From assembly GCA_963575745.1 (NCBI GenBank), contig CAUYUJ010016887.1:212501-237500 (forward strand): a stretch of DNA of 25,000 nucleotides, given 5' to 3'. Source of the DNA: Prorocentrum cordatum (lineage: Eukaryota > Sar > Dinophyceae > Prorocentrales > Prorocentraceae). Under the pieces are notes generated by a model. That model was not told where the DNA came from. It saw only the letters and a program-made list of their open reading frames with translations, and did no database searches. A program made the translations under genes and the position numbers. How positions within the stretch are numbered: the stretch's first letter is position 1; every line of letters begins with the position of its first letter. This document shows, piece by piece, positions 1 to 8,560 of this stretch.

Positions 1-7
1 AATTCTA

Positions 8-97
8 AAATCCAGATTTTTTCCAAGTGGATTCCGGAAAGGTTCAATATCGATTCCGGATTTTTTCAACATCGATTCTGGTATTTTTCAAAAAGTA
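8..97. repeat. 22-bp tandem array, about 4 units
   Basis: The units GATTCCGGA, GATTCCGGA and GATTCTGGT start at 30, 52 and 74, exactly 22 bp apart, and a more diverged unit lies at 8-29. Each unit is followed by a T-rich stretch ending in TTCAA. The array probably continues to the left of the window. It is AT-richer than its surroundings and has no coding sign. Confidence 0.75.
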
Positions 98-460
98 GGC
101 CGGACATGTTCAAAAACGTTCCCAGGGTTTTCCAAATTTACCCCTGGAGAATTTCCCAGAGTCGCGCGTGATTTGCCATGCCAGGTTTTTGGAAATCTGC
201 CGAGGCGCGCAGTGCGCGGCGGCGGGCGATGGGACGGTGCGCCACAGTCCCCCCCGCGCTCGGCAACGAGAAGGGGGATCAGCAACTGCCAAATAGCCCC
301 CTACGGGCGACCACTCGATTGCGAATGGGTGACCGACCAGCGGCGCCAGCCAGAGTAGACAATACTCGACGCAAAGTGTACCCCGCGCGACGGCCGTTAG
401 AAATCTTGGAATCCCCAGAACGTATCAATAGCACGCTGTGTCAATATATTATTCTCGTCC
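98..460. other. Unassigned sequence
   Basis: No repeat unit, inverted repeat, RNA gene or convincing exon is seen here. An open frame enters at 178 and runs on to 1521, but it owes its length to the GGA tract and the 89-bp satellite downstream, so it is not called as a gene. Confidence 0.5.
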
Positions 461-776
461 TGGAGAAGGAGGAGGGACGGAGGAGGAGGAGGAGGAGGAG
501 GAGGAGGAGGAGGAGGAGGGGGAGGAGGAGGAGGAGGAGGAGGGGGAGGAAGAGGAGGAGGAAGAGGAGGAGGGAGGAGGAGGGAGGAGGAGGGGGAAGA
601 TGGAGACGAGGAGGGAGGAGGGAGGGAGGGAGGGAGGAGGGAAGGAGGGAGGGAGGGAGGGAGGGAGGGAGGAGGAGGAGGAGGAGGAGGAGGAGGAGGA
701 AGGAGGTTGGAGGAGGAGGACCAGGAGGAGGAGGAGGAGGAGGAGCAGTAGGAGGAGGAGGCCACGCCGGGAGGAG
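461..776. repeat. (GGA)n microsatellite
   Basis: An almost pure-purine plus strand of GGA/GAG repeats, with GGGA variants (about 560-670). It reads as poly-Glu, poly-Arg or poly-Gly in the three plus frames and creates long artificial open frames on both strands. It sits immediately upstream of the leader and 89-bp array at 922-1720. Confidence 0.95.
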
Positions 777-921
777 AGGTAGAGGGTCTTCCTGCGGGCG
801 CATCGGCCTGTCCTCGCCTTTTCTCCTCGCCGTCGCCTCTGGTCGTCTTGAGAGCGTCGGCGCGAACGTCTCTAGCCATGTCTGGTCCCTGTTGTTACGC
901 TGCATCTTCGGGCCCCTATCG

Positions 922-1062
922 TCCTGTGGTGTTCTGGTCTTCGTTTCGAATTCGCAGCGCCGCGCTCTGCTCCTCCTCCCGCTGCACCTTCCTCCCTCCT
1001 CTCATCCCTGCCTCTGCCCTCCGCATCTTACTTCCGCCATACTACTCACAGGGATCGTAGCC
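922..1062 (+). repeat. Leader of 89-bp array, copy 1
   Basis: A pyrimidine-rich segment leading into the first 89-bp array. It aligns with 4555-4702, which leads into the second array. The clearest shared part is 982-1062 against 4622-4702, with about three quarters of bases matching by eye (shared core CTCCCTCCT then CTGCCCTCCGCA). Same orientation in both copies. Confidence 0.6.
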
Positions 1063-1720
1063 CAATTGGGAGCTCCACCGAAGGACCCAGCGGCAGGGTC
1101 CGCATGCGTCCCCACTCCGCCAACTTTGGCACACCTCTCGCGAGGATTTGTGGCCCCACAGGGAGCTCCACCGAAGGCCCCAGCGGCAGGGTCCGCATGC
1201 GTCCCCCCGCCTTCTGTTGCACACCCCTCCAAAGGATCGTGGCCCCATAGGGGGCTCGACCGAAGGACTCAGAGACAGGGTCTGCATGCATCCTCCCTCC
1301 CATTTCGGCCCACCTCTCACAATGATTGCGTCCACATAGGAATCTCCACCGAAGGCCTCAGTGGCAAGGCCCGCATGCGTACCCCTACCGATTCCGGCAC
1401 ACCCCTTGCAAGCATCGTGGCATCACAGGGAGCTCCACCGAAGGCCTCAGTGGCAGGGTCTGCATGCGCACTCCCGCCCAATTCGGCGCACCGCTCACGA
1501 GGATCGTGTTCCCAAATGTAGCTCCACCGAAGGCCTTATTGGCAGGGTCTGCATGCGTTCCCCTGCCCATTTCGGCCGACCTCTCACGAGGTTGTGGCCC
1601 CACAGGGAGGACCACCGACGGCTCCAGTTGGACGGTCCGCTTTCGTCTCTAGGCGCATTTGGAACACCTCTCACCGGGATCGTGGCCGTAAAGGAAACTG
1701 CACCGACGGCCCCAGTGGCA
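1063..1720 (+). repeat. 89-bp tandem array, copy 1 (8 units)
   Basis: The motif GGGAGCTCCACCGAAGG or a close variant begins at 1068, 1161, 1250, 1339, 1428, 1517, 1605 and about 1692, so the period is 87-93 bp and mostly 89. Each unit also holds a GGATCGTGGCCCCACA-like stretch before the motif and a GGCAGGGTCYGCATGCGT-like stretch after it. As 89 is not a multiple of three, the frame rotates at every unit and no protein repeat is conserved, which argues for a non-coding satellite even though several frames stay open. Confidence 0.9.
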
Positions 1721-1866
1721 GGGTTCGCGCGGCGCCGCCTTCGCCATGACATGCGCCCCAGTCTTTCCTTTTGTTCGTCGCCGCCCTTCTTCTCGCTTGC
1801 CTCGCGGCACTCGCAGCTGCATCTGGTTGGGCCCTTCGCCAGGATAACTTCTTGTGCTCGCCGCGG

Positions 1867-1978
1867 GTTCGCGACGGATTCGACGCGGATCGGACGTGAA
1901 TTCGACGCGGATTCGACGTCGATTCGGCGCGCATTCGACGACGACATGGATTCGACACGGATTCGACGCGGACAACGG
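1867..1978. repeat. Degenerate 12-bp array (GATTCGACGCGG)
   Basis: GATTCGACGCGG and variants (GATTCGACGTC, CATTCGACGAC, GATTCGACACG) recur at roughly 11-13 bp spacing. The array closes the first 89-bp array region. It belongs to a recurring theme of TCGA-rich, near-helical-period arrays in this window (see 4181-4315, 7323-7600, 15236-15360). Confidence 0.75.
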
Positions 1979-3010
1979 CGGGGATTGACATACATACAAG
2001 TTCCCCCGCAGATGCGTGTTTCAATACATGGTTGGCAGAGCCATCAGGGGGGGCCATTCAACGCGTTTGTCCTCTCTTCTTCTCCTTGGGTCCCCAGGCA
2101 TGTGCGAGCACACCCTGCGACTCACGGCGCTTAGGAGGCACGGGAATTGGTTTCCGTGCCTCGGCCGCGTGCGCAGGTCGGCTTTGCTACGCTGCCGTGG
2201 CCACGCCAGTGTTAGTTCATCTGCACGGACCATGGCCTCGCGTCTTGGCTCACCTGTCGCAGGTTGGTCCACATGTGGTTCCAAGTTTGCAGAGTACCCG
2301 CCACGGTGGGCAAGCCGTGCTGCCCAGGCCCACCCGCTCCGCTAGGGTGTACAGCGTGGTCAGTGGCATTTTCTGGTCTGAGGTGAGCGTTGCCACTGAC
2401 GTTCGCGGAGGCAACGCCCCCCACCATCCCGCTGCCGCGCACTCCCCTGTGCTGGCCAGGGTCGTGGGTGCCCTACCCTCTCCCCCTAATTCGGTGCAGG
2501 TGGCCTGTCTTGGACACGGCGCGTCGGCGCCCGCTCGCTCGGCCAGCGCCCGCCGGACAAAAAAAAAAAGGTTCCAGGTTTGCCTAGTGCATGTGGTCGG
2601 GCACCAGTGAGGTGTGTGTTGAGTACACACATGTGAGGTCCCCCTAAGATGCCACAGGACTGGTGGCCGTTCTTCTGGGCTCAAAGCCAGCTGGGCTCAG
2701 GAATCGGGCGCCGGAAAGGTTCCCGGTGCGGCGCGATGGTACATCGCGGTGCATCCCCGCCTCACTCCTTACGCGTCTGATGTCAGCATGCGTGTGCGTC
2801 GTAGTGTGAGGCGTTTCGACTTGGGCTTGGGAGCCCAGGAGCGCAACAGCTCCTCCGCAGGCCGGCGGAAACGCACCAAGGGCGTGCCCGCTGGCTGACG
2901 CTCGGCGGCAGCTGGCGGAATGCAAAGTTGACCCCGCAGAAGGGGTCACAGTTGGCGGAGGGAAGGTTTCCTGGAGACGTCCATGCGTTGTGGGCCCGTG
3001 GATTTCCAGT
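1979..3010. other. Unassigned sequence
   Basis: About 1 kb without a recognised gene. Opposed open frames of 192 codons (2032-2610, +) and 144 codons (2250-2684, -) overlap each other. Neither has a recognisable domain or convincing splice sites, so neither is called. A perfect 7-bp hairpin (TGACCCC/GGGGTCA) lies at 2928-2948 and a run of ten A at about 2560. Confidence 0.5.
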
Positions 3011-3117
3011 GCGCGGAAAGCGCTCTCTGACCCTCGCCAAATTGCAGACGTATTTTGAGGGAGGTTGTAACACTACGGCGAGCGGAGGCATGGCTGGAGG
3101 TGGGGGATCCGATCCTT
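3011..3117 (+). repeat. Local direct repeat, copy 1
   Basis: Matches 3308-3420 in the same orientation. Shared landmarks in order are CTCTSYGACCCTCGCCAAAT, AACAYYACGGCGRGCGGAG and CATGGCTGGAGGTGGG. The copies start about 297 bp apart, so this may be a two-unit tandem duplication with a diverged middle. Confidence 0.75.
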
Positions 3118-3216
3118 ATGCCGCTTCTGCATTGGAGAGACCTGTCTGCCAGTGCCGCCGACCGCGAACGACGACGGCGACGAAGCTGATGTGGATCAGG
3201 GACCCAGGGATGTTTC

Positions 3217-3307
3217 TTGGGGTCTCTTCGGGGTGGTCTCGGGGGCCTCCGGGTGGTAGGTTGGGGGACACTTGGGGGCCTGTTGGGAGGCTCCTGGGGG
3301 CCTCGTG
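3217..3307 (+). repeat. G-rich degenerate repeat (GGGGGCCTC type)
   Basis: Repeated GGGGGCCTC, CTCCTGGGGG and similar words at 9-12 bp spacing. A second stretch of the same style occurs at 9361-9480. Low-complexity sequence with no coding sign. Confidence 0.55.
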
Positions 3308-3420
3308 GGTACGCGCAGCGCGTTCTCCGACCCTCGCCAAATGTTAAATGCGTTCTGAAGAAAAGCTGCAACATCACGGCGGGCGGAGCCATGGCTGGAG
3401 GTGGGAGAACAGATCTCAGG
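3308..3420 (+). repeat. Local direct repeat, copy 2
   Basis: Second copy of the segment at 3011-3117. The reading frame is not conserved between the copies (a stop follows TLAK in one frame here), so the duplication is probably non-coding. Confidence 0.75.
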
Positions 3421-4180
3421 ATTCCGTTTCTTTCTTCGCTTGGCACGCGGCAGAACACGGGATCGACCGCGGACGTTCGCGCGTGAGCTGCCTCCGCGTG
3501 GGGGCGCGGGCAAGCGCCCTCTCCTCCTCGCGATGTGCCGCGCGGGCGGGCGGCGCAAAGTCGCTGCGGAAAGTCGCTGCGCCACCTGGCGTCGGACCAA
3601 AATATTCTTGCCGGCGCTCTGCCAGGGGCTGCCCTGTGGCCTGGCCGCCCCGCGCGCCCCCCCCGCGGCGGCCTCGCCGCGTGAGTCACCACCCACCAAA
3701 CCGCCCCACCCCAACCCGAAGCCCTCAATTTGCCCTCCATTTCCAGCGGGGGAGGGTCGGGGAACGTTGAACAAAATACATGGAACCCGTACCCCCCCAA
3801 CCCGAAATTGGGGTCAAATTCGGGGTCCTCGGGTTGGGTTGGGATGGTCTGGTAGGTTGTCAGTGAGTGTGCCCTCCTTTCCCGCGTCCCGTCGCTGCGG
3901 CCGCCCCTCTGCGTTTCCCCTCCTCCTTGCACGCGGGCCACTTCGCTCCACCGTGGCCCCGGGGTTGCTTGTGGACGCGCATGGGGGCTGCCTCTGCCGC
4001 GCTGCGACGTGATGCAAGATCTCGTCGCTCGGACGTCTGCATTTTTCCGCCCGTTGGAGGTGGCGCCTCCAGCCTCGATGCGGGGCGATCCTGGCCCCCT
4101 CCGGGAAGCCCTCGGCGAGGCGCGATTTTTGGTAGCAAATCATGAGAGCCTGGTACATCCTTTAAATTCCGTCTCTAGCC
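3421..4180. other. Unassigned sequence with a 10-bp hairpin
   Basis: No supported gene. The perfect inverted repeat CCCAACCCGA (3796-3805) / TCGGGTTGGG (3829-3838) could form a stem with a 23-nt loop. AAAGTCGCTGCG is duplicated in tandem near 3558-3582. Several frames are open on both strands because of high GC content. Confidence 0.5.
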
Positions 4181-4315
4181 TCGAGTAGCGTCGAGTAGCG
4201 ATTGGGGGTCGATAAGATAGCACCGATCAAGCGTCGGTTAGCATCGATTCGCGTCGATTTAGCGTCGACTAGCGCCGACTAGCGTCGATTCAGCGTCGAC
4301 TTACCGTCGAGTCGC
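4181..4315. repeat. Degenerate 10-bp array (TCGANTAGCG)
   Basis: TCGAGTAGCG occurs twice in tandem at 4181-4200. After a diverged gap come TCGGTTAGCA, TCGATTCGCG, TCGATTTAGCG, TCGACTAGCG, CCGACTAGCG, TCGATTCAGCG and TCGACTTACCG at 10-11 bp period. It lies just upstream of the second leader/89-bp array compound. Confidence 0.85.
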
Positions 4316-4463
4316 AAAAGGCGGCAAGATGGTATGGGAGGCTCCTGGGATTTGTTGCCGGAGCGACTGCTGGAGAGCATCCCGTAGCGAGAGGGCCTCC
4401 AAGGGCCAACCAAAATTTTGGAAAACCTTGATCGTCGATCGCTCCCTCCAGAGGAGGGGGGAC

Positions 4464-4540
4464 GCCGCCGTAGTCGTCGTCGCCGCCGCCGCAGCAGTCT
4501 TCGCCGCCGCCGCCGTCGTCGCCGCCGTCGTCGTCGTTGT
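4464..4540. repeat. GCC/GTC trinucleotide microsatellite
   Basis: GTCGTCGTCGCCGCCGCC-type repeats. It precedes the leader of the second 89-bp array in the same way the GGA tract precedes the first. Confidence 0.85.
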
Positions 4541-4554
4541 CGTTTTCCAGACCA

Positions 4555-4702
4555 TCCTCTGGTGTTGGCTCCTCGCTTTGGAGAGAGCGCCCCGCGTCCA
4601 CTCCGTCCTTCGTTCATCTCGCTGCCCCCTCCTCCCTCCTCCCATCTCTGCCCCTGCCCTCCGCACGCACACTTCGGCACGCCACTCAAACGTTGCGTGG
4701 CC
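4555..4702 (+). repeat. Leader of 89-bp array, copy 2
   Basis: Homologous to 922-1062 and in the same position relative to its array. It shows that the two arrays are copies of one larger structure and not independent expansions of a short unit. Confidence 0.6.
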
Positions 4703-5275
4703 CCGTAGGAAGCTCCACCGAAGCTCTGACGGGTGTCGCGTGCGGTTCTTACCCATGCCGTCGCACCCCTCACAATCGTCGTGGCCACACAAGGCACTCC
4801 ACCGAGGCCCTCGTGAGAGGGGGTTCGCATGCAGTTGTTACCCATGTTGGTGCAATCCTCCAAGTTTCGTGGCTCCACGGGGAGCTTCACCGAAGGCCCC
4901 CAGGATGGAGGGGCCGCATGCGGTTCCTCATCCATTTCGGCACACCCCATCACACGTTTCCTGGCCCCACAGGGAGATCCACCGAAGCCTCCAGGAGGGG
5001 GGGGAGCACGCGGTTCTGACCCATTTTGGCACACTGCTCGCACGTTTCGTGGCCCCACGGGGGGCTCAACCGAAACCTCCATGAGACAGCTTCTGCATGC
5101 GATTCCCCACCCATGCCGGCACGCCGCTCACGCACTTCGTGGCCCCCCGAAGGGAGCTCCACTGCAGGCCCCAGTGACACAGCTCACCTGCGTCCCCAGG
5201 CCCATTTGCGGCAAACCTCTCGCACGCTGCGCTTCGTGGCCCCATAGGGAGCTCCACCGAAGTCGCTGCTGCGAA
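4703..5275 (+). repeat. 89-bp tandem array, copy 2 (7 units)
   Basis: The AGCTCCACCGAAG motif or variants recur at about 4708, 4791, 4879, 4971, 5060, 5151 and 5247, spacing 84-96 bp. Units are more diverged from one another than in copy 1 but keep the same internal order, including TTCGTGGCCCCA before the motif. The array stops about 25 bp before the TA-flanked foldback at 5302. Confidence 0.85.
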
Positions 5276-5301
5276 TGCGGTACGCACCACTGCAGATGGT
5301 T

Positions 5302-5414
5302 TAGGGGAACGAGCAATGACACAAACATAAGAACTCGGAGGTCCGCGCGGATTTCTCGGATCGGCGCTGGAGGACCTCCGAGTTCTTCTGTTTAGGTCAT
5401 TATTCGTTCCCCTA
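5302..5414. mobile_element. Foldback MITE M2 with TA flanks
   Basis: The left arm 5304-5344 (begins GGGGAACGA, ends CTCGGAGGTCC) and the right arm 5372-5412 are reverse complements at 36 of 41 positions around a 27-nt centre. TA dinucleotides flank both ends (5302-5303 and 5413-5414). This matches what is known of Tc1/mariner-type MITEs, which duplicate TA on insertion. The family assignment is inference from TA flanks and form alone; no transposase is present. Confidence 0.8.
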
Positions 5415-5424
5415 TCGCTGGTCG

Positions 5425-5631
5425 GGACGACCGCCATGGGTACGGAAAGAATGGGTACAAAGACCGACAGCAGCCCCTGTTCATTTTGAACAGGACTCGC
5501 TGTCCGCGCCGCCGCGGCCTGTGTCCATTTGAGACAGAAGGCCGCCTGCCCAACAGCGGCCGCTGCTGGTTTGGGGCAACATTTGCTGTTGGGCATTGTG
5601 CCCATGTTTTCCGTGCCCATTTCGGGCGTCC
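5425..5631. mobile_element. Foldback element M3
   Basis: The left arm 5425-5461 and right arm 5595-5631 are reverse complements at about 29 of 37 positions. Key conserved words are ATGGGTACGGAAA on the left and TTTCCGTGCCCAT on the right. Inside lies a perfect small hairpin CCTGTTCA/TGAACAGG (5476-5483 with 5487-5494). It starts about 10 bp after M2. No target duplication is clear. Confidence 0.65.
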
Positions 5632-5866
5632 AAAGCTGGGTCCCTCGCAGGCAGCGTGCCCTTCGCTCCCCTGCCGCCCGTGCCCTGCGCGAGGGCTCCG
5701 CCGCTGCCGGCGGCGAGGCAGGCCCTTGCGGGGGGGCCGTTCGAGGTCTCGGAGGCGCCGCCGCCGCCATGCAGTGGGGAGCCCATGCGAATCAGCTCCC
5801 TGCTCTCCTCTGGGGTGCCCTGGGTCTCTTGGGTTTCGATGGTTTTGCGATGGAAGTCTGGAGCTA

Positions 5867-5988
5867 CGGAAGGGATGTGGCACAACGGGGTGTGGTGCCA
5901 ATCGTGGAATGGAGATGCTATTCACGATAGGTACCACTGCCAGGTTCAGCATTGGCACCACACCCCTTTATGCCACACCGCTCTTCCG
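5867..5988. mobile_element. Foldback element M4
   Basis: The arms 5872-5902 and 5951-5981 match at about 27 of 31 positions, with a perfect 16-bp core GGGGTGTGGTGCCAAT (5887-5902) against its complement (5951-5966). With a 2-nt gap the pairing extends outwards to CGGAAG/CTTCCG. The centre can form a second small stem (CGTGGAAT/ATTCACG). No terminal duplication is obvious. Confidence 0.7.
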
Positions 5989-6205
5989 ACCTCCGGAGGG
6001 AAGCGCGACGTTCCCACACCGAAGCTCGATGGACGCCATGGGGTCTCAGGGGTTGGGTCTCGTGTGGAAGATTCCTCGTGGTCGGGCCCCTCTACTGTAC
6101 CCCTGTCGCGCCGCGACCAACAACAAAACTCACGGCGGCAGATTTTTGCCAGTGGTTTTGGCCTCCAGGAGGGGGGCCCTGCCTGGGCCCCGTCAGTCGA
6201 CGGCA

Positions 6206-6551
6206 CGCAAGGGTGACCCTTCGCCGGAGTGACCCTTTGGTGCGCGCCCACCTGGGGTCCCCCGATCGCCGCGCTCAGTGTCGGGGGTGGACAGAACCCC
6301 CAACAGTGACACGTCGATTAGTGAATTGTCCGTTTTCGGTTTTCGAGAGGGCGCCGTGGCCGTTATTTTCCAGGCTTGCGCCCGCCAGGTTTGGGCCCGA
6401 AGTCGTTTTCACTAAACCACGTTTTACTAAAGGGAGGTCTGCCCATCCCCGACAGTGCGATAGTAGCGTCTTGCGCGCTTGTGTTTGGCCTCCTCGCGCC
6501 TCCCAAGAAGCCGCGCACCAAAGGTCACTCTTGGCCAGGGTCACTCTCACG
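6206..6551. mobile_element. Long foldback element M5
   Basis: A large imperfect palindrome of about 346 bp. The outer arms 6206-6246 and about 6510-6551 share GAGTGACC, TTTGGTGCGCG and CACG-type ends. Further inside, CAGTGTCGGGGGTGGACAGA on the left pairs with the complement of a stretch at about 6430-6456. The innermost parts both carry TTAGTGAA-like words. Arms differ in length by about 25-30 bp, as in an old, diverged long-TIR MITE. No coding capacity is visible. Confidence 0.65.
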
Positions 6552-6650
6552 TGCAGCCGATTCAGGGCTTCCCAAACACTGCTCAGGAGGAGACGCCGGT
6601 CCCGGGGCAGGGGTCGAGACGTCCCCGGGGGCTCAGGTGGTAAGACATCT

Positions 6651-6768
6651 CTCAGGAGGGGACAAAAACACACAGACACAATTAATCGTCGATTCCCCAG
6701 AAAATATAGGAAAATATGGGAAGTGGGGGGGAAGACAAAAACCCCGAAAATATCGGAGGTGAGGGGGT
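6651..6768 (+). mobile_element. R1 dispersed element, copy A, 5' part
   Basis: Matches the left two thirds of the R1 family: CACACAGACACAATTAATCG, then CCCCAGAAAATAT, AAAATATGGGAAGTGGGGGG, AGACAAAAACC and GAAAATAT. It stops at GAAAATATCGGAGG, where a full copy would continue as GGAAAC/TATGGGGAAT. The missing 3' part is found at 7655-7722, so copy A has been split by an insertion. Confidence 0.85.
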
Positions 6769-6880
6769 GAGATCGAAGTGGAACGGAGAGCCTCCCTACC
6801 GGGAAATCGATTTCGGTTTCGTGCTCGTGCGTGCCGTGCGGGCGAGGCGAAGCTGCGTGGGCGGGCGAGAGAAAGTCTCC

Positions 6881-7054
6881 TGTGGCTGAGGCGCGGCCGG
6901 ACCAAATGATTCCCTTCCGGGCGGCCGGGGCCCCGCGGTGTCCCGCCGGTGTCCCGCTGGTGTCCCGTGTGGCTGAGGCGCGGCCGGACCAAATGATTCC
7001 CTTCCAGGGCGGCCGGGGCCCCGCGGTGTCCCGCCGGTGTCCCGCCGGTGTCCC
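6881..7054 (+). repeat. 87-bp tandem duplication
   Basis: TGTGGCTGAGGCGCGGCCGG starts at 6881 and again at 6968, each followed by ACCAAATGATTCCCTTCC and a GGCCGGGGCCCCGCGGTGTC-type stretch. The two units are nearly identical, so the duplication is recent. It lies within the insert that splits R1 copy A. Confidence 0.9.
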
Positions 7055-7077
7055 GTCCGTGTCCCGTCGGTGTCCCG
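7019..7077 (+). repeat. 11-bp array (CGGTGTCCCGC)
   Basis: Five units, CGGTGTCCCGC twice, then CGGTGTCCCGT, CCGTGTCCCGT and CGGTGTCCCGA, lead directly into the (GAT)n tract. A shorter version of the same unit ends the first 87-bp copy. Confidence 0.8.
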
Positions 7078-7113
7078 ATGATGATGTTGATGATGATTAT
7101 GATGATTATGATG

Positions 7114-7163
<50 letters not shown>

Positions 7164-7164
7164 A

Positions 7165-7239
<75 letters not shown>

Positions 7240-7285
7240 ATGATGATGATGATGATGATGATGTTGATGTTGATGATGATGATGC

Positions 7286-7323
<38 letters not shown>
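7077..7323. repeat. (GAT)n microsatellite
   Basis: About 80 GAT units with scattered GTT, ATT and GGT interruptions. In frame it would encode poly-Asp and on the opposite strand poly-Ile. There is no sign of a genuine protein around it. Confidence 0.95.
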
Positions 7324-7324
<1 letters not shown>

Positions 7325-7605
7325 CGTCGATTGCGAGATCGATTGTGATATCGGTAGTGAGACCGAATGTGAGATCGATAATGAAATTGATAGTGAGATC
7401 GATAGTCATATCGAATGTGAGATCGATTGTGAGATTGATTGTGATATCGATTGTGAGATCAATAGCGAGACCGAATGTGAGATCGATTGTGAGATCGATT
7501 GTGAGATCGATTGTGAAATTGATAGTCAGATCGATTGTGAGATCGATCGGTCGAGGTCGATTGTGAGATCGGTAGTGAGTTCGATCGTAAGATCGATTGA
7601 GTGCG
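7323..7605. repeat. 12-bp satellite (GAGATCGATTGT)
   Basis: About 23 units of GAGATCGATTGT with variants (GATATCGATTGT, GAGACCGAATGT, GAGATCAATAGC). The period is 12, so one plus frame reads as a tetrapeptide repeat (EIDC-like) continuous with the poly-Asp of the GAT tract. Each unit keeps GAT, as if the satellite grew from the neighbouring GAT tract. It is followed by a run of about 11 C. Confidence 0.9.
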
Positions 7606-7654
7606 ACGTTGCCCCCCCCCCCCTCGCCTCCTTATCACCCGAAGGGTGGTCGTA

Positions 7655-7722
7655 TAGGTAGGAAAGTATGGGGCATTTGGTTGTTCGTGTCTATTTATTT
7701 GTGTGTCCCAGTTGCCCTTCAA
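7655..7722 (+). mobile_element. R1 dispersed element, copy A, 3' part
   Basis: GGAAAGTATGGGGCATTTGG, TTGTTCGTG, TATTTATTTGTGTGTCCCAG and TGCCCTTCAA match the right end of the R1 family. With 6651-6768 it makes one nearly complete element interrupted by about 890 bp of satellite-rich DNA. Confidence 0.8.
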
Positions 7723-7950
7723 TCTCAACGGCACTGTGAAGCTGCCGAACGTTTCCGCTTTGGGGCCTCTTTCTGGCATTGCAGCGCTGCCCGCATCGGA
7801 GAGGGTTGGGTTCGCTGGGTCGTTGGCCATAGTGCCCGTGAGAGGAGTCCCCCTTCGAGCGGCGCTGGAAGACCTCCTGGGGCTCAGGCGGTGGCAAAGT
7901 CACGACGTCGGGTGCCGTGGGGGTTCCCTTGCGGCGGGGACCCGTATCCA

Positions 7951-8094
7951 TGACCACCGCCGGGGGGGGGTCGATCCTCGGGGACTGCGGCAGGCGGTGG
8001 ATGTGGATCTATTCGGGCCCTGGGCCGGCCAGTCGTGTCGATGTCCACCGCCTGCCGAGGTCCCCAGAGATCGATCCCCCAGGCAGTGGTCGCG
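7951..8094. mobile_element. Foldback element M6
   Basis: The inner arms 7971-8000 and about 8042-8071 are reverse complements at about 25 of 30 positions, with a perfect core CGGCAGGCGGTGGA against TCCACCGCCTGCCG. The pairing continues outwards through a G-run/C-run to GACCAC (7952-7957) against GTGGTC (about 8087-8092). The loop contains the palindromic GGGCCCTGGGCCGGCC region. Same general form as M2-M5. Confidence 0.65.
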
Positions 8095-8369
8095 GACAAG
8101 CCCCAGCCTCGCAGCAGCTTGCGTCTCAGGGTCACGCCGCATCGCCGTTGCATCAGCGATGCGGGTCGATGCGGAGGCTGATGTTCTCCACGCCGCCTGC
8201 GCCTCATACGTCGCAGACGTCGCCGGTGCATGCTACATGGAGACGGTGCGGCGCGATCCTCCGACTCCATTTGCTCAGACCCCATTTGGGATGCCCCCAG
8301 CTAGAAGCAAGCCCGTGTCGTGTCGACGATGCGGGTGGCCCGAGTCGGCCGATATCGAGCGATCTGTGC

Positions 8370-8560
8370 GATCGGCCGCATCGCTTACCCCACAGCTCTC
8401 ACAGCATAGCTTACACCGCAAAGCTTGCACAGCACAACGTGCACTATCCTGAGTTTGCACCATGCTTCTTTCAAGACGTTGCTAGCACCACCGTTTTCCG
8501 GCAGCACGAATAATTCGCACCACAAAGCCCCACATAGCCTACACAACCAGGCTGCAATCC
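8370..8560. repeat. Degenerate CACC/AGCTTACAC short repeats
   Basis: AGCTTACACCGCA, AGCTTGCACAGCA, TTTGCACCATG, TTCGCACCACA, TAGCCTACACA and similar 10-13 bp words recur irregularly. The same vocabulary (TTGCACCACCTAGCTTACAC) reappears at 24018-24070, so this is a dispersed short-period repeat. Confidence 0.5.

Noticed and set aside
1050-1080. TCGTAGCCCAATTGGGAGCTC as a relic of the dinoflagellate spliced leader
   Set aside because: The similarity is partial, lies inside the 89-bp satellite unit and is not kept in the other units. No true leader relic was found on either strand.
178-1521. 447-codon plus open frame
   Set aside because: It runs through the GGA tract and the 89-bp satellite. 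The satellite period rotates the frame, so the length reflects absence of stops in GC-rich repeats and not selection for a protein.
2032-2684. Opposed frames of 192 (+) and 144 (-) codons
   Set aside because: They overlap each other, have no recognisable motif, and third-position composition does not favour either.
2928-2948. TGACCCC/GGGGTCA hairpin as a transcription terminator
   Set aside because: No T-run follows, there is no gene upstream, and intrinsic terminators are not expected in a eukaryotic nuclear genome.
6831-7661. 276-codon frame with poly-Asp and an EIDC-like tetrapeptide repeat
   Set aside because: It is wholly explained by (GAT)n and the 12-bp satellite inside the insert that splits R1.
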